Assembly (NCBI GenBank): GCA_013812265.1
Contig: JACCTQ010000185.1
Location: 1-8,305, forward strand
DNA: 8,305 bases
Reading direction: 5' to 3'
DNA from: Actinomycetota bacterium
Lineage (GTDB): Bacteria; Actinomycetota; Thermoleophilia; Gaiellales; Gaiellaceae
Position 1 is the first letter of the stretch. Each line of letters opens with the position of its first letter. Positions 4,528 through 8,305 of this stretch are shown here, in pieces. The translations under genes and the position numbers were made by a program. The notes under the pieces are model-generated. The model worked only from the letters and a program-made list of their open reading frames with translations. It ran no database searches and was not told the DNA's origin.

Positions 4528-7374
4528 CTACCCCCGCGGCGGGGCGAGCGCCTCGCGAACGATTCGGTCCTGCTCGCGGAGGTGTGCGGTGGGATAGCCC
4601 TCGCTCGGGCTGGCTCGCCACGGCCGCCCGACATAACGAAGCGGGACACCGGCGGGCAGCGCCTCCTCCAGGCGGTGCCGCAGCGCGCGCCACGCTCCCA
4701 TGTTCTGCGGCTCCTCCTGCACCCAGACAACCTCTGCGAGCTTCGGGTGCGAGACGGCGAGTGCAGCGGCAGCTTCGACAGGGAAGGGGTACAGCTGCTC
4801 GATCCGCGCGACTCCGACCGCATCCGCGGAGGCGCGCTGCTCGTGCCCCACGATGTCGTAGTAGACCTTGCCCGAGCAGAGAACGAGCCGGCGCACCGTC
4901 TGCGGCTCGATCCCACGCTCGGAGATGACCGGAGCGAATCCGCCTCCGGCGAGCTCTGAGAGCGTCGACCCGGCGTCTCGCAGGCGGAGCAGGCCCTTCG
5001 GCGTCATGACGACGAGCGGGCGCCCGACCGGGTCGAGTGCCTGGCGCCGCACAAGGTGAAAGTACTGCGCCGCCGTCGTACAGTTCGCGATCCGGATGTT
5101 GTTCTGGGCGGCGAGCGAGAGGAACCGCTCCAGGCGGGCGCTCGAATGCTCGGGGCCGTTGCCCTCATAGCCGTGCGGCAGGAGCAGCGTCAGCCGCGAC
5201 GCCTGGCGCCACTTCGACAGCGCGGATACCAGGAACTGGTCGACGATCACCTGGGCAGCGTTGATGAAGTCGCCGAACTGGGCCTCCCACAGGACCAGGC
5301 TCTCGGGCGCTGCCACGGAGTAGCCGTACTCGAATCCGAGCGCGGCGTACTCGGAGAGCGGGGAGTTTTGGACCTCGAACGACGCCTTTGCGCGGGAGAG
5401 ATGCTGCATGGGCGCGTGACGCTCACCCGTGTTCGCATCGTGGAGCACGAGGTGCCTTTGCGCGAACGTTCCGCGCTCGGTGTCCTGGCCCGAGAGTCGG
5501 ATCGGAATTCCCTCCTCGAGGAGGCTCGCGAACGCGAGGCTTTCCGCCTGACCCCAATCGATTCCGCCCTCGTCAAGAGCCTTGACGCGCCGCTCGAGCT
5601 GGCGGGCGAGCTTGGGGTGCACGGTGAAGTGCTCCGGAACGGTCAGGAGCTCGGTGGTCAGCTGCCGGAGGGTGTCCGAAGCGACGGCAGTGACCACGTC
5701 TTCGGACGCCTGGCGCGCGTCACCCTGCTCGCGCACCGCGCTCGGCGCGACCTTCCCGAACGTTCCGCGAAGCGTCTCATGGGCCGACCGGAGGCGTGTC
5801 TCCACCTCGGTGACAAAGCCCTCGGCGCGCTCCTGAGGCAGCGCACCCTCTGCAACCAGCCTGGCGGCGAATTGCTCGCGCGCCGTCGACTGGCGGTTTA
5901 TCAACTCGACCATGAGCGGTTGCGTGTAGGCCGCCTCGTCGGTCTCGTTGTGCCCGTAACGGCGGTAGCCGACGAGGTCGACGACGACGTCCTGGGCAAA
6001 GCGCTGCCTGTACGCGAGGGCGAGCCGGATGGCCGCGATCGCCGCCTCCGGATCGTCGGCGTTGACGTGGATGATCGGGATGTCGAAGCCTTTTGCGAGG
6101 TCGCTCGAATAGCGGGTCGACCGCCCCTCCGCCGGGTCGGTGGTAAACCCGACCTGGTTGTTCGCGATGATGTGAAGCGTCCCACCCGTCGAATAGCCGG
6201 CGAGACCGTCGAGGTTGAGCGTCTCGGACACCACGCCCTGAGCCGGGAATGCAGCATCGCCGTGGATCAGAACCGCGAGAGCGACTCTCGCGTCGTGTGC
6301 GCCTTCCTTCGTGCCCCGGTCCGTCTGCACGGCGCGCGTACGACCCTCGACGACCGGATCGACCGCCTCCAGGTGGCTTGGGTTCGAAGCCAGCGTGACC
6401 GAGATCTCACCGTTCGGCGTCGAGCGCGTGCCGCGCGCGCCGAGGTGGTACTTGACGTCGCCCGTTCCGCCCTCTGGATCGGCGGCAACCGCGTCGAGCG
6501 TTCGCTCGCCCTCGAACTCCCGCAGGATGGCTTCGTACGGACGGCCCACTACATGGGCTACGACGTTCAGCCGGCCGCGATGCGCGATGCCCAGGACGAC
6601 CTCGTGCGCACCGGCGTCGGACGCAAGTGCGATGGCCTCGTCGAGCATCGGTACGAGCACGTCGAGGCCTTCGATGGAGAACTGCTTCTGGCCCAGGAAC
6701 GCCCGGCGGAGGTAGTGCTCGAACCCCTCCACCTCGCTGAGTCTCTGCAGGAGGCGACATTTATCCTCCGTCGGGAGCGGCGTTCGGTAGCGGCCCGACT
6801 CGATCGCCTGGCGAAGCCAGACGCGCTCCTCGTGGCTCGAGATGTGCTCGATCTCGTAAGCGAGGGTCCCGCAGTAGGTCTCTTGCAGCTGAGGGAGCAC
6901 GTCGGCGAGAGTCTCCCCAGGCACGTGCACACGGAGGAGCGACGCAGGAATGCGAGCCTGCAGCTCCGGAGTCAATTTGGGCTGCAAGCGATCCGGCTCG
7001 AGGGCGGGATCCCCGACGGCTTCGCTTCCGAGCGGATCCAGGCGCGCCGCCAGGTGGCCGTGCGTCCGGTGGGCCTTGATCAGCGCCATTGCCGCCGCGA
7101 CACCGCCGAGGAGGACATCGTCGGGGGGGGCAGCCGTAGGGGCGACGGGCGTGGGCGGGCGCGCGGCTGGGCCTGATGGTGGAGCGTGGCCGTTCCCGTC
7201 ATGCAGGGTCTCGAGGAGCCGGGCCACGCCCGGATGTGTTGCGACCAGGTCGCTCTGGCCGCTCTCGAAGAGCGCTCGCCAATCCGCGGCGACCGACTCC
7301 GGATTCTCTAGGTACTCCTCCAGGAGAAGGCGCGCATAGCCGGCGTTCAGACCGTCGACGTCCTTCGAGATCAC
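4528..7374 (-). CDS. sucA: 2-oxoglutarate dehydrogenase E1 component, unfused
   Basis: This 948-residue thiamine-diphosphate enzyme decarboxylates 2-oxoglutarate and passes the succinyl group to the lipoyl E2 subunit in the TCA cycle. The N-terminal motif YARLLLEEYLENPESVAADW (13-32) is the short E1 N-terminal segment. A Pro/Ala-rich linker follows (64-86). The catalytic part shows HRGRLN (265-270), VKYHLG (307-312), SHLEAVDPVV (333-342), the thiamine/Mg motif HGDAAFPAQG (371-380) through NNQVGFTT (405-412), YGHNETDE (473-480), SGQDTERGTFAQRH (628-641), the conserved Glu in LSEYAALGFEYG (E675), PHGYEGNGPEHSSAR (733-747) and the C-terminal YVGRPWRASPSEGY (914-927). The length matches E. coli-type SucA. 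It lacks the E2-like domain found in the fused enzymes of mycobacteria and corynebacteria. GTG 7374 is the only sensible start; AAGGA (7377-7381) lies 2 nt upstream, which is close. Two small membrane genes lie upstream on the same strand. No E2 or E3 gene is in view. Confidence 0.96.
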   Translation of the reverse strand: MISKDVDGLNAGYARLLLEEYLENPESVAADWRALFESGQSDLVATHPGVARLLETLHDGNGHAPPSGPAARPPTPVAPTAAPPDDVLLGGVAAAMALIKAHRTHGHLAARLDPLGSEAVGDPALEPDRLQPKLTPELQARIPASLLRVHVPGETLADVLPQLQETYCGTLAYEIEHISSHEERVWLRQAIESGRYRTPLPTEDKCRLLQRLSEVEGFEHYLRRAFLGQKQFSIEGLDVLVPMLDEAIALASDAGAHEVVLGIAHRGRLNVVAHVVGRPYEAILREFEGERTLDAVAADPEGGTGDVKYHLGARGTRSTPNGEISVTLASNPSHLEAVDPVVEGRTRAVQTDRGTKEGAHDARVALAVLIHGDAAFPAQGVVSETLNLDGLAGYSTGGTLHIIANNQVGFTTDPAEGRSTRYSSDLAKGFDIPIIHVNADDPEAAIAAIRLALAYRQRFAQDVVVDLVGYRRYGHNETDEAAYTQPLMVELINRQSTAREQFAARLVAEGALPQERAEGFVTEVETRLRSAHETLRGTFGKVAPSAVREQGDARQASEDVVTAVASDTLRQLTTELLTVPEHFTVHPKLARQLERRVKALDEGGIDWGQAESLAFASLLEEGIPIRLSGQDTERGTFAQRHLVLHDANTGERHAPMQHLSRAKASFEVQNSPLSEYAALGFEYGYSVAAPESLVLWEAQFGDFINAAQVIVDQFLVSALSKWRQASRLTLLLPHGYEGNGPEHSSARLERFLSLAAQNNIRIANCTTAAQYFHLVRRQALDPVGRPLVVMTPKGLLRLRDAGSTLSELAGGGFAPVISERGIEPQTVRRLVLCSGKVYYDIVGHEQRASADAVGVARIEQLYPFPVEAAAALAVSHPKLAEVVWVQEEPQNMGAWRALRHRLEEALPAGVPLRYVGRPWRASPSEGYPTAHLREQDRIVREALAPPRG

Positions 7375-7410
7375 TGTCCTTGTTGTAGCAGCCCTCGGTG
7401 CACGAGTTGC

Positions 7411-7671
7411 CTAATAGAGCGGGTTGTCCGTGATCACGGCGAACGTCATGCCCACGACCCAGGAGGCGGCCGTCACGAAGACGGCGAAAGCGGCCAGACG
7501 GCTGTGACGGCCGCCCATGCCGGCTGCGATCAATGCGATGAGCAGGGCGAAAGGAGCGATCCGCATCGGACGGTAGGCCACGGCCACCAGCGCGGCGAAA
7601 ATGGCCGCGGAGGCCATGAGGCCGGCGATGGCCTCGCTAGGCTGCACGCGGTCGACGCGCGGGACACTCAT
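7411..7671 (-). CDS. Small three-span membrane protein of unknown function
   Basis: This 86-residue protein has three predicted membrane segments (about 13-33, 36-53 and 58-80) joined by short loops: YRPMRIAP carries positive charge and GGRHSRL the second basic loop. It ends in TDNPLY. ATG 7671 is chosen because it overlaps the TGA (7670-7668) of the gene before it as ATGA; the frame extends 30 codons further up but that part reads as low-quality sequence overlapping the upstream gene. No Shine-Dalgarno is obvious, which fits translation coupled to the upstream gene. It lies 36 bp before sucA on the same strand and is probably co-transcribed. I know of no named family. A role connected with the dehydrogenase is not implied by position alone. 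Confidence 0.75.
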   Translation of the reverse strand: MSVPRVDRVQPSEAIAGLMASAAIFAALVAVAYRPMRIAPFALLIALIAAGMGGRHSRLAAFAVFVTAASWVVGMTFAVITDNPLY

Positions 7672-7913
7672 CGTGTGAGCCGCGCAGAGGCGACCCTCGT
7701 TGCTCGGCGCGGGCGCCGACCGAAGGGTGCCAGCGGCCGCGACCGGCCTCGGCGCGACCACGGACAGGGCGCATCCGGGTTCGGCTCATGGCTCCGAGTC
7801 AGCGCTGAGCCTTCGAAGGGTCTCGGCTCGGCCTTGATCGCCCAGTACACGACAGCGCACAAGTAAGCGATCGGAAGCTTGAGGATGACCATGAGGAACA
7901 GGAGCTCCCACAC
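7668..7913 (-). CDS. Small single-span membrane protein with long basic tail
   Basis: From GTG 7913 the frame gives 81 residues. Residues 1-26 start WELLFLMVILKLPIAYLC and form one membrane segment, followed by WAIKAEPRP and a tail of about 50 residues rich in Pro and Arg (SRRGRSRP, FGRRPRR). GTG 7913 is preceded by GGGAG (7922-7918) 4 nt away, and TACAAT (7928-7923) is a -10 box very close upstream, so the leader would be only a few nucleotides. The frame extends up to 8045 but upstream of 7913 it runs into the inverted-repeat element and is not credible as protein. The TGA overlaps the ATG of the next gene as ATGA. The hydrophobic start and the overlap support it; the tail is low complexity and less certain. 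Function unknown. Confidence 0.65.
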   Translation of the reverse strand: MWELLFLMVILKLPIAYLCAVVYWAIKAEPRPFEGSALTRSHEPNPDAPCPWSRRGRSRPLAPFGRRPRRATRVASARLTR

Positions 7914-7928
7914 GACGCTCCCATTGTA
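7914..7928 (-). promoter_or_regulatory. -10 box and ribosome binding site before the small membrane gene
   Basis: On minus, TACAAT at 7928-7923 matches the TANNNT -10 pattern, and GGGAG at 7922-7918 sits 4 nt before GTG 7913. The start of transcription would fall near 7916, so the transcript would be nearly leaderless and the GGGAG may not be fully transcribed. No -35 hexamer is recognisable 17-18 nt upstream. This is probably the promoter of the small membrane genes and sucA. Confidence 0.4.
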
Positions 7929-7960
7929 GACGTCTCCATGGCCACCCGAGTCCGGAGCCA

Positions 7961-8121
7961 GTGCTCCGTCCCGGAAGTCGCTTGATGATCCTGGCGCGCG
8001 AAAAGCAAGCCGGGAAGGACGCAGGGAGCGCGCATGTGCGGGCACATGTAAGCGACTGAGGACGCAGTCCGGCGCCGCTTTGCAGCCGCCCAGGGCGCGA
8101 GCAACTTCCGGGACGGAGCGC
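7961..8121. repeat. 161-bp element bounded by 24-nt inverted repeats
   Basis: Left arm 7961-7984 and right arm 8098-8121 are inverted copies that differ at 3 of 24 positions. Their core GCTCCGTCCCGGAAGT (7963-7978) is perfectly matched at 8104-8119. Inside lie AGTCGCTT (7976-7983) against AAGCGACT (8050-8057) and a hairpin CATGTGC-GG-GCACATG (8033-8048). No convincing reading frame lies inside and no target duplication is clear at the ends. The nested structure fits a small non-autonomous mobile repeat (MITE- or REP-like) or a structured RNA. The right arm abuts the stop codon of the short membrane ORF at 8123-8121. Copy number in the genome would decide. Confidence 0.7.
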
Positions 8122-8249
8122 TAGTCGATGAGGATGTCCTCGATCGCGATCGCGACGAACCCAACCAGGACGGCGAGGAAGCAAAGGAGCCACAGCGCTT
8201 CCCATAAGGTCATCCGGGACCACCGGAACGGCTCGTTGCGCCTACGCAC
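8121..8249 (-). CDS. Very short single-span membrane ORF, unknown
   Basis: On minus a frame open to the window edge ends in TAG at 8123-8121. From GTG 8249 it would encode 42 residues, beginning with a basic segment RRRNEPFRWSR; from ATG 8213 it would encode 30 residues beginning MTLWEALWLLCFLAVLVGF. The 30-residue part is one hydrophobic helix followed by the acidic end IEDILID, with inside-positive charge in front of it if the longer form is used. GAGG lies directly before GTG 8249; only weak GGTGG precedes ATG 8213. It may be a real micropeptide or the C-terminus of a protein starting outside the window, although a strong hairpin at 8282-8305 argues against a longer frame. The same strand carries the sucA cluster downstream, with the inverted-repeat element between. 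Confidence 0.45.
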   Translation of the reverse strand: MRRRNEPFRWSRMTLWEALWLLCFLAVLVGFVAIAIEDILID

Positions 8250-8281
8250 CCTCGCGCCTCGCGCTCGCTGGAAGGCCGTCG

Positions 8282-8305
8282 CGCCCACGGCCAGAGCCGT
8301 GGGCG
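8282..8305. terminator. Perfect 10-bp hairpin at the right edge, possible terminator
   Basis: CGCCCACGGC (8282-8291) and GCCGTGGGCG (8296-8305) form a perfect stem with a CAGA loop. The window stops at the last stem base, so any T-run on + cannot be seen; on minus the stem is followed by GC-rich sequence without a T-run. It is likely the terminator of a gene outside the window or a two-way terminator. Confidence 0.5.

Noticed and set aside
4531..4543. CCCCG-CGG-CGGGG short palindrome near the sucA stop
   Set aside because: Only a 5-bp stem within the last codons, with no T-run; too weak to call a terminator.
5056..7176. Open frame of 706 codons on + opposite sucA
   Set aside because: It lies fully antisense to a well-supported enzyme, shows Arg/Leu/Glu-biased sequence without motifs, and is the long shadow expected from GC-rich third positions.
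7914..8045. N-terminal extension of the 81-residue gene to ATG 8045
   Set aside because: The extra 44 codons translate part of the inverted-repeat element and its flank, and the -10 box and ribosome binding site lie just before GTG 7913.
7786..8223. 145-codon frame on minus across the inverted-repeat element
   Set aside because: It runs through both repeat arms and the neighbouring small ORFs in another frame, with Arg/Ser/Pro-rich content and no structure. Its apparent coding is a by-product of the palindromic sequence.
1..8305. CRISPR array, tRNA/rRNA, transposase, phage or toxin-antitoxin/defence genes
   Set aside because: No regularly spaced direct repeats, no cloverleaf or rRNA-like stretches, and every sizeable frame is explained by the housekeeping or small conserved genes listed.

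Overview
The window is visibly GC-rich and tightly packed, with frequent GTG starts, candidate leaderless promoters, 4-bp ATGA gene overlaps and almost no intergenic space. Together with the gene content (DUF1206, PAP2 pairs, a BON-domain stress protein, a Cys-less DsrE protein and small conserved proteins of unknown role), this suggests a high-GC actinobacterium, probably of the Thermoleophilia (Gaiellales/Solirubrobacterales-like). That placement is inference from memory of such genomes, not a search result.

Left part (1-2842). The C-terminal part of a DUF1206 membrane protein runs off the left edge on +. Convergent to it, and overlapping its 3' end by 46 bp, is a minus-strand pair of PAP2 phosphatase-like membrane genes joined by an ATGA overlap. 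The pair starts from a very short divergent region shared with a plus-strand GDP/UDP-sugar NAD-dependent epimerase (GalE-like). PAP2 enzymes commonly dephosphorylate lipid or undecaprenyl pyrophosphates and the epimerase makes nucleotide-sugar precursors, so a shared theme of envelope polysaccharide or lipid-carrier metabolism is plausible but not proven.

Middle part (2850-4523). On minus there is a DsrE-fold protein without any cysteine, a 47-codon remnant of a larger beta-rich (fibronectin-III-like) protein, a BON-domain protein behind a good sigma-B/sigma-F-type stress promoter, and a 101-residue acidic protein of unknown function. A short basic protein of 57-60 residues is on +.

Right part (4528-8305). 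A complete, unfused E1 subunit of 2-oxoglutarate dehydrogenase (sucA) is preceded on the same strand by two small membrane-protein genes coupled by an ATGA overlap. Further upstream is a 161-bp element bounded by near-perfect 24-nt inverted repeats, which abuts the stop codon of a very short single-span membrane ORF. A strong hairpin sits at the right edge. No E2 or E3 gene of the dehydrogenase complex is in the window.

I see no CRISPR array, tRNA, rRNA, transposase, phage gene or recognisable defence system. The least explained parts are the inverted-repeat element with its flanking small membrane ORFs (7668-8249), the in-frame gene remnant behind the BON gene, and the two compact divergent promoter regions.
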